Below are positions 43,095 to 52,825 of a stretch of 64,000 bases of DNA, piece after piece. Every line of letters begins with the position of its first letter. Positions within the stretch are counted from its first letter, which is position 1. The notes below the pieces were generated by a model. The model saw nothing but the letters and a program-made list of their open reading frames with translations. It was not told the origin of the DNA and ran no database searches. This DNA is from Brachypterus glaber (taxonomy: Eukaryota; Arthropoda; Insecta; Coleoptera; Kateretidae): the NCBI GenBank assembly GCA_958510825.1, contig OY294044.1:42435550-42499549 (forward strand), given 5' to 3'. A program made the position numbers and the translations under genes.

Positions 43095-43890
43095 ATTTAT
43101 ATAATATAAATTAATCAAATAAACATAAATATATAAACATAATAAAACATAATTAATAAACATATTAACCCTGTCTGCCACTTTATGGAATGCTATGCCG
43201 CATTTTTCCGTATTTATATACACGATTTCTCACCCAAGCCGACTCGGTCGATATACACGGTGTTTGCAGTCTTATGGCATATATTAAAGGGGGATGATTT
43301 TACATCACAAAACATGAAAAATAACAAAGGAATATATGTCGGAAATAAGCCCTAAGGGAGCTACGGCCCTTCGAAGGTTAACATATTAAATGGGGAACAA
43401 AAAAAAAACAATAAAATTTTAATGCTGCAGGGAGATTCTTCATTTACCAGCAAAAAAGTATTCTGCACCGAAACACCTAAATTTAACATAAAAGGAGTAA
43501 TAGCCCTTTAAAAAATAACATGTTTGCACAAAATTTTACTTCCTCTTAATTGCTTTTTTTAAGCGGTTGCTCCTACAGTGTTACACAATATGACATTTTT
43601 ATTTATTTTCACTCAAGGAATGTATATTTTTTACTCAAAACCAAAAAAAAAACACATAAAAATATTTGGGGCAAAAATATGTTAAGCTACACAATTTTTC
43701 CATTTAGGCACGCCTCTGGATAGATTAAAAAAACTAACATAAACTAATTTCCCTTATTAATAAAACCTCGTCGCTCTATCTCAAAGGGTACCAGAGTTAT
43801 TAATTAAATACACTATTTTTAGTACAATTTTAAAGGGTCATAAATCTCTTAGTATTTGTTTTAGGACCTACATTCCTATGCTCTTTAATA
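43095..43890. mobile_element. Relics of the CAGGGTTATTCAG long-TIR family
   Basis: Segments near 43420-43720 parallel 54780-55070 (GTTGCTCCTACAGTGTTACA-like string, GGCACGCCTCTGGAT-like string) and 43750-43880 parallels 55135-55240. The ends are lost. CTAAGGGAGCTACGGCCC at 43352 repeats a motif found in several elements of this window. Confidence 0.45.
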
Positions 43891-44484
43891 TACAGAGCGG
43901 TCCAAAAGTCAACCCCCTTAAAATGTGGGCAGGGGGGCATGGGGCGACATTGTTTTAAATGGAAAGGTGGATCGTGTAATACATCATTTTAAAGCTTATA
44001 AAATTCTCCATTTAACTGTATATTTTTTATTTTTTTTTAACATTTTTTTTGGGTTTAAAGTAGGGTTGAAAATGGGTATTTTTGTCAAAATTTCTCTAAA
44101 AAATCCAAACAATTTTTTAAAAATGCCTAATTTTATAATGAAAAAAAGTAAATTATACTTTTCAACTAATTTTAGTTGACATATAAAAATTAACAAATAA
44201 AAAACTTAAAAAATTATTTTTTAAAAAACATGTTTAAAAAATTTAAAAATGTATGGTTATATAGAGAATTTTAAAGGCTTTTAAATGATGTATCACACGA
44301 CCCCCATATCCATTAAAAAAAATCCCCCCCATGCCCCCCTTCCCACATTTTAAGAGATAAAAGTATCAAATATATACTTAAAGATAGTTTAAGTTGTCTT
44401 ATTTAAGAGTTCTAAATTTGAAATCGATATCTCAACTCGTTCAAAAGTTAAGAGGGGGGGGGGTGACTTTTGGACCGCACTGTA
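43891..44484. mobile_element. Mariner-like long-TIR element, family CAG(A/T)GCGGTCC, copy 1
   Basis: TA at 43891-43892 and 44483-44484. The element (43893-44482) has ends CAGAGCGGTCCAAAAGTCA and TGACTTTTGGACCGCACTG. The arms carry poly(C)/poly(G) blocks with GGGGGGCATGGGG, and homology extends past AAAATTCTCCATTTAACTGT. About 110 bp of the left arm is deleted relative to the right arm. No transposase. Frames at 43925-44196 are arm sequence. Confidence 0.85.
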
Positions 44485-44897
44485 TGCCATAAGACTGTAA
44501 ACAGCGTGTAGGTATAGTAAAGTATATATAAATATATTTTTTTATTATAAGACTAAAACCAAATTTTTTTATCATATATTTGTATATTTGTAAAAACTTT
44601 AAATCTTCACAGGCTTCTTCGGTCGATGGCCAGTAGACTGTAATTATACAGAGCGGTACAAAAGTCACCCCCCCTCTTAACTTTTGAACCAGTTGAGATA
44701 TTGACTTCAAATTTGGAACTTTTAAATAAGACAACTTAAACTATCTTTTAGCATATATTTAATACTTTCAGCTCTTAAAATGTGGTCAGGGGGGCATGGG
44801 GGCACATTTTTTTAAATGGAAAGGGGGGTCGTGTGACACATCATTTTAAATATTAAGCCTATATTTCGGTCCAACCAAAAATTAGGTCAATGTTTGA

Positions 44898-45278
44898 CTT
44901 CAACAAAAGACAAAAATACCCCTGAGTTCAGAAGGCGTATATAAAATACCCTGCTCCTGTGGTACGGTTTACATAGGTGAAACTAAGAGAAAAATTTCTA
45001 CAAGACTTCAAGAGCATGAGCGCAATATAAGAAAGAAACAAATTTCCTTATCGGCAGTAGCCGAACATGTACATGAAACAGGTCATAAAATCAATTTGTC
45101 TGAAACAAAACAAATATTAACAGAAAACAGAAAAATGCCAAGGAAGATACGGGAATCGATAGAAATCATCAAGCATCCTAACAATATCAATCGGGACACT
45201 GGTTACCACTTACCTGCAATATGGAAGTCTTTGATAGGAAAAACCTCGTCACGGGTGAATAACCACAACTCGTCATAA
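44898..45278 (+). pseudogene. GIY-YIG endonuclease domain of a Penelope-like element
   Basis: Open frame from 44898 to a TAA at 45276. Residues: PLSSEGVYKIPCSCGTVYIG carries the GVYKI...YIG form of GIY-YIG; ETKRKISTRLQEHERNIR gives the conserved Arg and HxE-like segment; SAVAEHVHETGH follows with the conserved H; then an IRESIEIIKHPNNINRDTG motif and WKSLI. It would nick DNA to prime reverse transcription. Upstream, in another frame, RSNQKLGQCLTSTKDK is recognisable as the RT end, so a frameshift separates the two. RT is otherwise missing through 5' truncation. Confidence 0.9.
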
Positions 45279-45317
45279 ATAGTGACACAAGTTGATTCGA
45301 AACTTAGTTTCAGATTA

Positions 45318-45360
45318 ATCCCTGAAGATGTCTCTAGTAGTAAGAGACGAAACGTCGGAA
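45318..45360 (+). ncRNA. Hammerhead-like ribozyme motif of the Penelope-like element
   Basis: CTGAAGA (45322-45328, fits CUGANGA), a 5-bp stem GTCTC/GAGAC with a 9-base loop, then GAAAC (45349-45353) and GTC (45354-45356). Penelope-like elements are known to carry minimal hammerheads with very short helix III in their terminal repeats. Order and spacing match; catalytic ability is not shown, and stem I is unclear. Confidence 0.6.
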
Positions 45361-45932
45361 AGTGAAAATCCATTAACACGGTCTAAACCCGAAAGTGAAA
45401 GTTCTTTACATCATTTTAAAGCTTATAAAATTCTCCATTTAACTGTATATTTTTTTTTTTTTATACATTTTTTTTTGGGTTTAAAATAGGGTTGAAAATA
45501 GGTATTTTAATCGAAATTTCTCTAAAAAAATCCAAATAATTTTTAAAAAATGCCTTATTTCATAATGAAAAAAAGTAAATTATACTTTTAAACTAATTTT
45601 AGTTGACATAAATAAAAATTAACAAAAAAAAATTTTTTTTTAGCACAGAAAACTGAAAAATCAAAACCTTAAAAAACATGTTTAAAAATTTTAAAAATGT
45701 ATGGTTATATAGAAAATTTTAAAAGCTTTAAAATGATGTATCACACGACCCCCCTTTCCATTTAAAAAAATTTCCCCCTATGCCCCCCTTCTCACATTTT
45801 AAGAGATAAAAGTACCAAATATATGCTTAAAGATAGTTTAAGTTGTCTTATTTAAGAGTTGTAAATTTGAAATCGATATCTCAACTCGTTCAAAAGTTAA
45901 GAGGGGGGGGGTGACTTTTGGACCGCACTGTA

Positions 45933-47006
45933 TACCTAGCTACCAGTGGTTTCGCCACAATGGCCTGCTTTTAAATAATACAAAAACTAGCTTTATCCAC
46001 TTTAAATTAACAAATCAACCCTCCTCCAGTCTGCTGGTCAAATTGGACGGCAGATCCGTCAAACAAGATCTCTCTGCTAAGTTCTTGGGCACCCACATAG
46101 CGGAAAACTCTATATGAAAAATGCATAATGATATAATAGCAAAGACAATTTGCAGCTCAAATTATGCTCTCTATAATTTAAGAGAAACTATTAGTTTTGA
46201 GTAGCTTCTTTTATTTTATAACGCCTACGTTCAAAGTCGACTAACCAATACTTTTTTGGGGGGGTTCAACAGAAGTTGAAAGATTTTTATTATTACAAAA
46301 AAAATTGGGAGGATAATTTGCGTCGAGAAATATGACGCTCATTGCGTCCCACTTTTTAAACGGTGGAATATAATGACCGTTTATTCATTGAATTTGTATA
46401 AACTATAATGAATTTACTAGTAATTGTCCAAATAACTGGGGCCTACAAACCCGCCATGAGAATGAACTAGCCATTCCCAGACACCGGACAGTGGGGTTTG
46501 AAAAAGGGGTCAGGGCATATAACAGGTTATAGTTTTCCGCATAAAATAAAGTCTCCGACGAAAGGGGTAAGAGTCATTCTAGCTCTCTTCTTTCCATCAA
46601 GAGCGTTTATAAGGCGTGCGTGCCTACAACTGGCCTCCCACTTGCACACACATTCCAAACATATTTCCCGTAGCCACAGATCCGTGCGTCAAACTATACC
46701 ACTTACTGCTAAAAATATCACACAGTTCGCAGTGTTCAAAAAGACAATAAAACAATACTTTAAAAAAAAATCCATTTTATTCATTGAAAGAATACTTCTA
46801 TGGTACGACTGCTTCTACAGTTTTTTTAAGATTTTTTAATGTGTTTTAATATGTTTTCTATTAAAATTGTATTGTAATTGTCAATTTTATCTTGTGGTTA
46901 TGTATTTTCTTAGTCTCTATTTATTTATTTATATTAGTTTAAGATTTTATGACGTATCCATAGAAATTTTGTATTTCTCAGGACACATAAAGTATCTATC
47001 TATGTA
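45933..47006 (+). mobile_element. 5'-truncated CR1/Jockey-like non-LTR element
   Basis: RT relic plus a 3' UTR ending in CACATAAAGTATCTATCTATG, a short tandem ATCT tail. The 5' limit coincides with the right TA of the preceding mariner-like element, which probably inserted at the edge of, or into, this LINE. Confidence 0.65.
45936..46845 (+). pseudogene. CR1/Jockey-like non-LTR reverse transcriptase, 3' part, heavily decayed
   Basis: From 45936 the frame reads YQWFRHNGLLLNNTKTSFIH, then LDGRSVKQDLSAKFLGTHIA, the RT region after the catalytic motif. After a stop near 46115 another stretch gives SSNYALYNLRETISFE, NAYVQSRL, and further on KKIGRIIC and PLFKRWNIMTVYSLNLYKL, all typical of the CR1/Jockey RT thumb and C-terminus. 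Near 46700, ITQFAVFKKTIKQYF resembles the usual C-terminal tail. A 140-base unrelated block around 46565-46705 separates the parts. YADD itself is absent. Confidence 0.75.
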
Positions 47007-47534
47007 AAAAGTCCAAACTATTTATAAAGAACGTTTGCTACTACTACTAGTAAAGTATTCAATTTTGATAAAAACTTTTCACTCATTTTTAAAATAAGTT
47101 TGATATTTTAGTAACAATACTGCCTATTATTTATCTGCGGCATACAGGGTATTCCATTACATTTCCTACAATTCTTGAAAACTGTAAGAGATATCAAAAA
47201 TTTAAAAAGCAGGTCAATCAGATATTTTTAGTAAGCTTTCTATTTATGTATTCGGTAAGGTTCTAAAACTCACCCCCTAACCCCCAGTAACCTCAACTTC
47301 AATATCTCAAACAGCATTATGGGTCACTTGATGCATTATTTAAAAGGTATTTTTATTTTAATTAAAATTAATTTTTAATTTTTAAAATCGGATAAGCCGT
47401 TTCGGAGTTATCCATTAAAATAGTTTCAAAAAATTAAAAAAAGTAATATTGAAAAAAATCTTATATTTGAAAAATAAAGGTAATTTATTTTTTTATTTTT
47501 TTTATGGTAAATTTGAGATAAAATTTAGTTTAAG

Positions 47535-48881
47535 ATGTCAGTGTCATCCGACGAAGAATATTTACCTTCTAAATATCCAAACAGTGGTAAAACGACTAAG
47601 AAAATTGCAGAATGGAATGCTAATGAAAGTGATTTACAAAGTGCTGGACCTTCAGGACTAAAATCAAAAAATAACATTTCAACACAAGACACAACACAAT
47701 TAATAACTAAAAACGAAAAAATAAAATGTACTCTATGCAACAGGACTTTTAAAAATAAAAATGGGCTCAAAATTCAAAATAGTAAAATTCACCAGTTAAG
47801 TCAAAAATCCCAGAAAACCAAAGGGCCCATTAATACTGAAAATCTAACAAAGTGCAATTTATGTGGAAAGTTAATGTCCAATATTCAAATTCATATCTCT
47901 AAAGCACATCCTGAACATCATCGCGAACGAATTGCATCCAGTTATAACTATAGAGAATGTTTTAGCCCTAATGATTCCTTGCCTGATACTATTGTTTCAA
48001 ACAAACAAAAAGATGAAGAATTTATAAAATGGACCACCTATTTTTCATCGTATATTGAGGATTGGACAGATTTCAACAAAAATGTTAAAGAGTTTATTGA
48101 TTTTCTTGCTAAAGAAGTTGTTCCAAATCTTCCAGGACCTAAACATCCTGCAACTAAATACTATGAACTAAGAAAAAATCAGAAGGCTTACCCACAAAAC
48201 AGAACCTATAAAGATAGCAGAAATCCTGAAAAACTCTCCAAAAAGGAACGCAAAAAGAGAAGAGAAAAATATGATTACCAGCTGGCTCAATACTTTTATT
48301 ATAATCAAAGGAGAAAAGCAATAAGAATGGTCACAGATGATAAACAAAAAAGATGTAAAATTGAAGTTAATGAAATTTTTAATCATTTTAATGAAATTCT
48401 ATCAACAGAAAATACTAAAGTTAGAAATGAATATAAATCAAAATTAACCGATGAAGAGATGCAAAATATAAATAAAAATTTTAATGCTACGATAAATATT
48501 AAAGATCTAGAAGCATCACTTAACCAAATAAAAGTAGATACTGCTTGTGGTGCCGATAAAATTAATGTGCCGGTTTTAAAGAATAAACAAATTAAAGCTA
48601 TTTTAGTGTCTATAATGAACCTAATATTAAAATTCGAAAAAATTCCGGACTGCTTTAAACAGGCAAGAATCGTTATTTTATTTAAAGGAGGCACTAAATG
48701 CTCATTAAATAATTGGCGTCCCATTTCAATCTGTTCTGTCATTAGACGATTATTTAAAAAAGTTATTCAAAAACAAGTTAAGTCCTATCTATCATTCAAT
48801 CCAAATCAAAGAGGTTTTACATCAATCCCAGGCACGCTTGTTAATACATCAATCTTACACAGTACACAGTATGCTATATAG
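47535..48881 (+). pseudogene. RLE-type (R2-like) non-LTR gene, N-terminal part: zinc fingers and start of RT
   Basis: A 448-residue frame that starts only about 40 bp inside the left inverted repeat. Zinc finger 1: C65, C68, H86, with Q81 in place of the first His. Zinc finger 2: C107-C110-H120-H125. A basic linker (PEKLSKKERKKRREKYDYQL) follows. RT begins about residue 335 with GADKINVPVLKNK, then IPDCFKQARIVILFKGG, NNWRPISICSVIRRLFKK and NPNQRGF. The frame stops at TAG 48879 before the catalytic FxD and YADD motifs, which are lost in a deletion. N-terminal C2H2 fingers plus a C-terminal restriction-like endonuclease define the R2/NeSL/R4 type; I do not choose a clade. Confidence 0.85.
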
Positions 48882-48906
48882 CTCAATCAAAGTTAAAGGT
48901 TTATGA

Positions 48907-49803
48907 GTATTTAAAGCTTCATGTGAAGCTTTTATTCAAAACATTAATTCATGTAAAAAATTAGAACGCATCAATGATCCATTAGTTAATCATTTTCGAA
49001 ACACTCAAGAAGACTTAGAAAATTGCATTCAAAAACTTAAACTTAAAAACCTAAATTTAAACATAGCTTCACTCACAGGAAAACAAATAAGAGAGACTCT
49101 AAGAGAACAAGAGTTCAGTAAATGGCAACATCTCAAACGAAAAGGATGCGGTGTTGTTCTTTTTGATGAATACACACCAGCCAACAACTGGATAAAAACA
49201 CAGGAAGGATTATCTTCGTGTGAGTGGAAAGAAGCGATCAAAATGGTTGGTTATGTCTTAAATGTTCGTGGAATTCCTGGACGCTCCCAAAACGGTTACC
49301 AGTGCAGACACTGTACTGAGACCGAAACTCTTCCTCACGTTTTGGGTTCGTGTCCATATGGAAATCTTCTTCGAAATACAAGACATAATTCCATTAGAAG
49401 TTTTATAGCTGATGCATTAAGAAAAAACTTTGAAGTATATGAAGAAGTTCACTGTATCGCTGAAAATGAAAGCACGCGCAGAATTGATATAATAGCGATT
49501 GATAGAAAAAAAAGCAAAGCTGTTATTATAGACCCAACAATTCGTTTCGAAAAAAACAAGGAGTAGCCTGATGAAGTTAATTTAGAAAAGTAAAAAATTT
49601 ATAATGGAACAATTCATTTTTTTAAAGAAAAATACAATATTAAAGAAATCGAAGTTATAGGACTATTCATAGGAGCTCGCGGCACAATTTCAAATTTTTT
49701 TGTATCTTTTGTTAAAAAAATTAAGAAATTAGTCTGTTTGAAGTATAGTTTGGATTATTTTATGATAGATGTTCCAGATTTTTTTTTCAATTTAAAATTT
49801 TAG
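48907..49803 (+). pseudogene. RLE-type (R2-like) non-LTR gene, C-terminal part: zinc knuckle and endonuclease
   Basis: In another frame than the first part, sequence resumes at 48907 beyond the RT palm: KKLERINDPLVNHFRN, SLTGKQIRETLREQEFSKWQ, then a C-x2-C-x7-H-x4-C knuckle (CRHCTETETLPHVLGSC). The PD-(D/E)xK nuclease follows as RRIDIIAIDRKK and AVIIDPTIRFE. Stops at 49564 (TAG) and 49591 (TAA) interrupt it, yet the same frame continues with EVNLEK, IYNGTIHFFKEKYNIKEIEV and IGLFIGARGTISNFF, as in R2-type nucleases, to a TAG at 49801. So the true C-terminus lies about 79 codons past the first stop. Confidence 0.85.
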
Positions 49804-50240
49804 ATTTCATTAATTTATTTTATTTTAACTTATTGTAGTTTTCTTTTTGTTTAAATTTTTAAGATTTTATAAAAATAATAGAGTTAAGGTCAGTATGACA
49901 TTTCTAATAATGTGTACTCAAGTTATTTTGTTTATAAATTTAAAAAGTAAGTTTTTCTAAAAGGAATTGTACCATTTTCAACCTAATTTTTCATTATTTG
50001 TAGCTTGAAAATGACTTTATGTTAAAAAAGTCGAAACAATTGTCGCTGTAATGTTTGTTTAATAGACAATAAATTTATATTTTGGAGAGATAACATTTTT
50101 TCTATGGTTTATTTTGTTAAAAAATTCAAAATTCCAAAATCAATTCTTAAAAATATTACAATTCAAACACTCAAATTTTCAGTACAAATCCTTAAAAACC
50201 ATTTATATACACTACACCATTAAATACACTTTTACACTAA
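49804..50240. other. AT-rich spacer inside the 4-kb element
   Basis: No feature recognised; may hold the 3' UTR of the R2-like element. No poly(A) or TSD boundary is obvious. Confidence 0.4.
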
Positions 50241-50249
50241 TACTTACTT

Positions 50250-50515
50250 TTTTTTACTCACACAGATATTTAAATAAAATATAAAATGCTGGAAACGACC
50301 ACTATTTTAAACTATGCACTATTCAAATCGTGACATTAAATTTTTTCTGCAAGCTGCATATACCATATCCGGATGAATAGTCTCACAATTAGTAGTAATG
50401 CGCGTCTTTAAGTCCGCTAGGTCAGTTAGTTATGTTTGGTAAACTATTCCTTCTTCATAAAAAAATCTAGTGGAGTTAGGTCAGAAGAGCTTGGTGGCCA
50501 AGAAATTATTTCCCT
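50250..50515 (-). pseudogene. Mariner-type transposase C-terminus, minus-strand copy
   Basis: Read on the minus strand from 50515: EIISWPPSSSDLTPLDFF, the end of the DDE core with the SxDLTPLDFF signature, then after a stop LTDLADLKTRITTNCETIHP and DMVYAACRKNLMSRFE. Further stops follow. It is part of a cut-and-paste transposase of the IS630-Tc1-mariner group. It faces, and partly mirrors, the plus-strand copy at 50555-50743, with about 40 bases between them. Confidence 0.7.
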
Positions 50516-50554
50516 GAAAACATGAAGGAATTAATATCATCAGGTACGTGATGT

Positions 50555-50743
50555 CAGCAAGACGGCATTCCCCCTCATTGTATTAATTCCGTTACTCAAC
50601 ATTTAAATAATAAATTTCCTAAAAAATGGATTGGAAACAGGGAAATAATTTCTTGGCCACCAAGCTCTCCTGACTTAAAGACAAGCATTACTAATGCTTG
50701 TGAGACTATTAATCTAGATATGGCATATGCAGAAGAAATTTAA
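50555..50743 (+). pseudogene. Mariner-type transposase C-terminus, plus-strand copy with internal deletion
   Basis: 62 codons without an ATG: QQDGIPPHCINSVTQHLNNK (second catalytic Asp region), FPKKWIGNREIISWPPSSPD, then LKTSITNACETINLDMAYAEE and stop. Compared with the minus-strand copy, about 25 codons between PD-L and K-T-I, including TPLDFF, are deleted. The downstream sequence up to about 50815 still parallels the other copy in nucleotides. The catalytic domain upstream is absent. Confidence 0.8.
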
Positions 50744-51299
50744 TGTCACGATTTGAACAGTGCTTAGTTGAAAATGGTTGTCGTTTCGAGCATTCTATGT
50801 CATATGGATTGTATTGAATGTTAGAATTTAGCTAATAACATAATTAAGATACCTTTATTTTTCAAATATAAGATTTTTTTCAATATTACTTTTTTTAATT
50901 TTTTGAAAATATTTTGATCGATATCTCCGGAACACCTTATCCGATTTTAAAAATGAAAAATAAAAATACCTTTCAAATAATGAATCACGTAACCCATATT
51001 GCTATTTAAGATTATAAAGTTGGGGCTGCTGGGGGTTAGGGGATGAGTTTTAGAACCTTAACGATTACACAAATAGAAATCTTGCTAAAAATATCTAATT
51101 GACCTGCTTTTTAGATTTTTGATATCTCTTTTAGTTTTCAAGATAATGACTGTAGGAAAGTTAATTGGACACCCTGTATATTGCAGCATGTGACCGCCCA
51201 TAAACAAAGATATTAAATTTTCAATATTTAATGTTCAATATATTAATTATTTTTAAATAAGAATTATTTTTTTCACTGAATTTTCTACATCTCAACGTT

Positions 51300-51545
51300 A
51301 CAAATTTAGTTTACGCACTCGTAAGGGATCACTTAGACTTACACTTAATGATCAAATCAAATCAATTTAATGATCGTAGTTATAAAAGCTTTATACCAGA
51401 CTTGATCAAATAAAAAAGCTTTAGTATCTTAAAAAGTATCATAATTAAGGCAGTCAATAGTGTGGAATGTAATTGAAAACTAAAAATTCAAACAGAAGCA
51501 TAAAACAAGTATTTCATAACCTGGAACAATGAAAATTATTTATGA
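51300..51545. repeat. Dispersed repeat shared with 42840-43090
   Basis: See the partner locus; the order of TTATAAAAGCTTTATACCAG, AAAAAGCTTTAGTATCTTA and CAAACAGAAGC is kept. Confidence 0.75.
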
Positions 51546-51586
51546 ATTATTTTGTGTTTGGAACAGTTAAAATAAGGGTATTTTGC

Positions 51587-52428
51587 TATATTAAATTGCA
51601 ATAAATGTACACTGGCTGATATTTTAAAGGGTAGTAGTGGATATTAATAGAACACTCCTGTTAGTTTTTCACCGGGTGATTTGCTATCTTGAATTTAGGG
51701 GTGAGTGTGGTTCTCGCTAAATATGAATCTTACTATAAAAATGCATATAACCAATTTTGTTAAGAAAAAAAATTCCAAAAATTTTTGTTTGGATCATTTT
51801 TTAATATATTAATAACAGTCGAGTTATAAATATTCAAAAATGGCCATGTTGGGGGTGGAATTGTTTTTTTCGATTTTTCAGCCAAATTATTCATCGGAGG
51901 ATAAAAGTTATGAGTTATGTGCGACTTGTAGCTCTTGAAATTCTATATAAGTTCTTTACATTATGCATTTTTATAAGTATTATGTTACGGTTACAGTGGG
52001 CGCTGAAAGTCAAGTACCTATGAAAATTTATAATATATGAAACTTATAGAGAATTTCAAGAGCTACAAGTTTGCTCAGAACTAATTTTATCTTCCGATGA
52101 ATAATTTAGCTGAAAAGTGGAAAAAAACAATTTCACCTCCAACATGGCTATTTTTAAATTAACTCGATTATTATTAATATATTAAAAAAATTATTCAAAC
52201 AAAAAATGTTGTAAATTTCCTCCTTAACCTAATTGGTTATATGCATTTTTATCGTAAGATGCATATTAAGCAACTCACCCCTAAAATTCAAGATAGAGAA
52301 CAACCCTTACGCAAATCACCCGGTAAAAAATTAACAGGAGTGTTTTGTTACCATCCACTACTACCCATTAAAATATTAGACCGTGTACATTTATTGCAAT
52401 TTACATTTATCATTTGACTGGACTAATA
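51587..52428. mobile_element. Palindromic element of the TAGTCCAGTC family
   Basis: Arms 51590-51960 and 52030-52412 are inverted around about 51995: GCAATAAATGTACAC / GTGTACATTTATTGC at the outer edges, CACCGGGTGATTTGC / GCAAATCACCCGG and AGCTCTTGAAATTC / GAATTTCAAGAGCT inside. The right end continues to CATTTGACTGGACTAAT, as in the 25.7-kb copy; the equivalent left end is missing. Non-coding. Confidence 0.75.
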
Positions 52429-52479
52429 GTATAATGTATATATATATATATTATCGGTATACAAATTATATTTTATATT

Positions 52480-52610
52480 GTAATTGTAATTGTAATGTTT
52501 TATTGTCGTTCCAGAACCTATTTTTATAGGTATTTTACACTTTATTAGACAGTTATAACACAATAAATTTTGATGGATACTCTTCACTTCTAAAATCTTC
52601 TCAAAAAACA
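52480..52610 (-). mobile_element. 3' end of a non-LTR element on the minus strand
   Basis: Read on the minus strand, ACGACAATAAAACATTACAA with repeated ATTACA units is a typical LINE 3' end with a tandem tail. Codons upstream (SFWMFFEKILEVKSI) could be the end of a CR1-like protein. The body is lost in the N gap. Confidence 0.45.
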
Positions 52611-52625
52611 TCCAAAAAGACTGCC

Positions 52626-52825
52626 NNNNNNNNNNNNNNNNNNNNNNNNNNNNNNNNNNNNNNNNNNNNNNNNNNNNNNNNNNNNNNNNNNNNNNNNNNN
52701 NNNNNNNNNNNNNNNNNNNNNNNNNNNNNNNNNNNNNNNNNNNNNNNNNNNNNNNNNNNNNNNNNNNNNNNNNNNNNNNNNNNNNNNNNNNNNNNNNNNN
52801 NNNNNNNNNNNNNNNNNNNNNNNNN
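52626..52825. other. Assembly gap (200 N)
   Basis: Exactly 200 ambiguous bases, the size often used for gaps of unknown length. Frames reported across it are meaningless. Confidence 0.99.

Larger units (their letters stand above)
44838..45420 (+). mobile_element. 5'-truncated Penelope-like element with 13-bp TSD
   Basis: ACATCATTTTAAA at 44838-44850 and 45408-45420 flanks a 557-bp insert. It holds the last bit of an RT, a GIY-YIG endonuclease and a tail with a hammerhead-like motif. GIY-YIG joined to RT is the hallmark of Penelope-like elements. Confidence 0.9.
44647..45932. mobile_element. Mariner-like long-TIR element, family CAG(A/T)GCGGTCC, copy 2, split by a Penelope insertion
   Basis: TA at 44647-44648 and 45931-45932. 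Ends CAGAGCGGTACAAAAGTCAC and the inverse of CAGTGCGGTCCAAAAGTCAC. Both arms are nearly complete here (about 200 bp each), which shows what copies 1 and 3 have lost. The Penelope-like insert at 44851-45407 has a 13-bp TSD. The minus frame at 44441-44734 spans two arms and is not a gene. Confidence 0.85.
47153..51178. mobile_element. 4-kb mariner-type TIR element with about 335-bp inverted repeats and an embedded RLE-type retrotransposon
   Basis: TA at 47153-47154 and 51177-51178. The element (47155-51176) begins CAGGGTATTCCATTACATTTC and ends in the inverse of CAGGGTGTCCAATTAACTTTC; the arms match to about 47493 and 50836 (shared ATCTTATATTTGAAAAATAAA). Inside are a broken R2-like gene and two inverted pieces of one transposase C-terminus. 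Such a size and cargo is unusual for a TA-flanked TIR element. Confidence 0.8.

Noticed and set aside
43165..43381. Possible TTAA-flanked MITE (TTAACCCTGTCTGCC ... GAAGGTTAA)
   Set aside because: Beyond TTAACC the ends do not match as inverted repeats.
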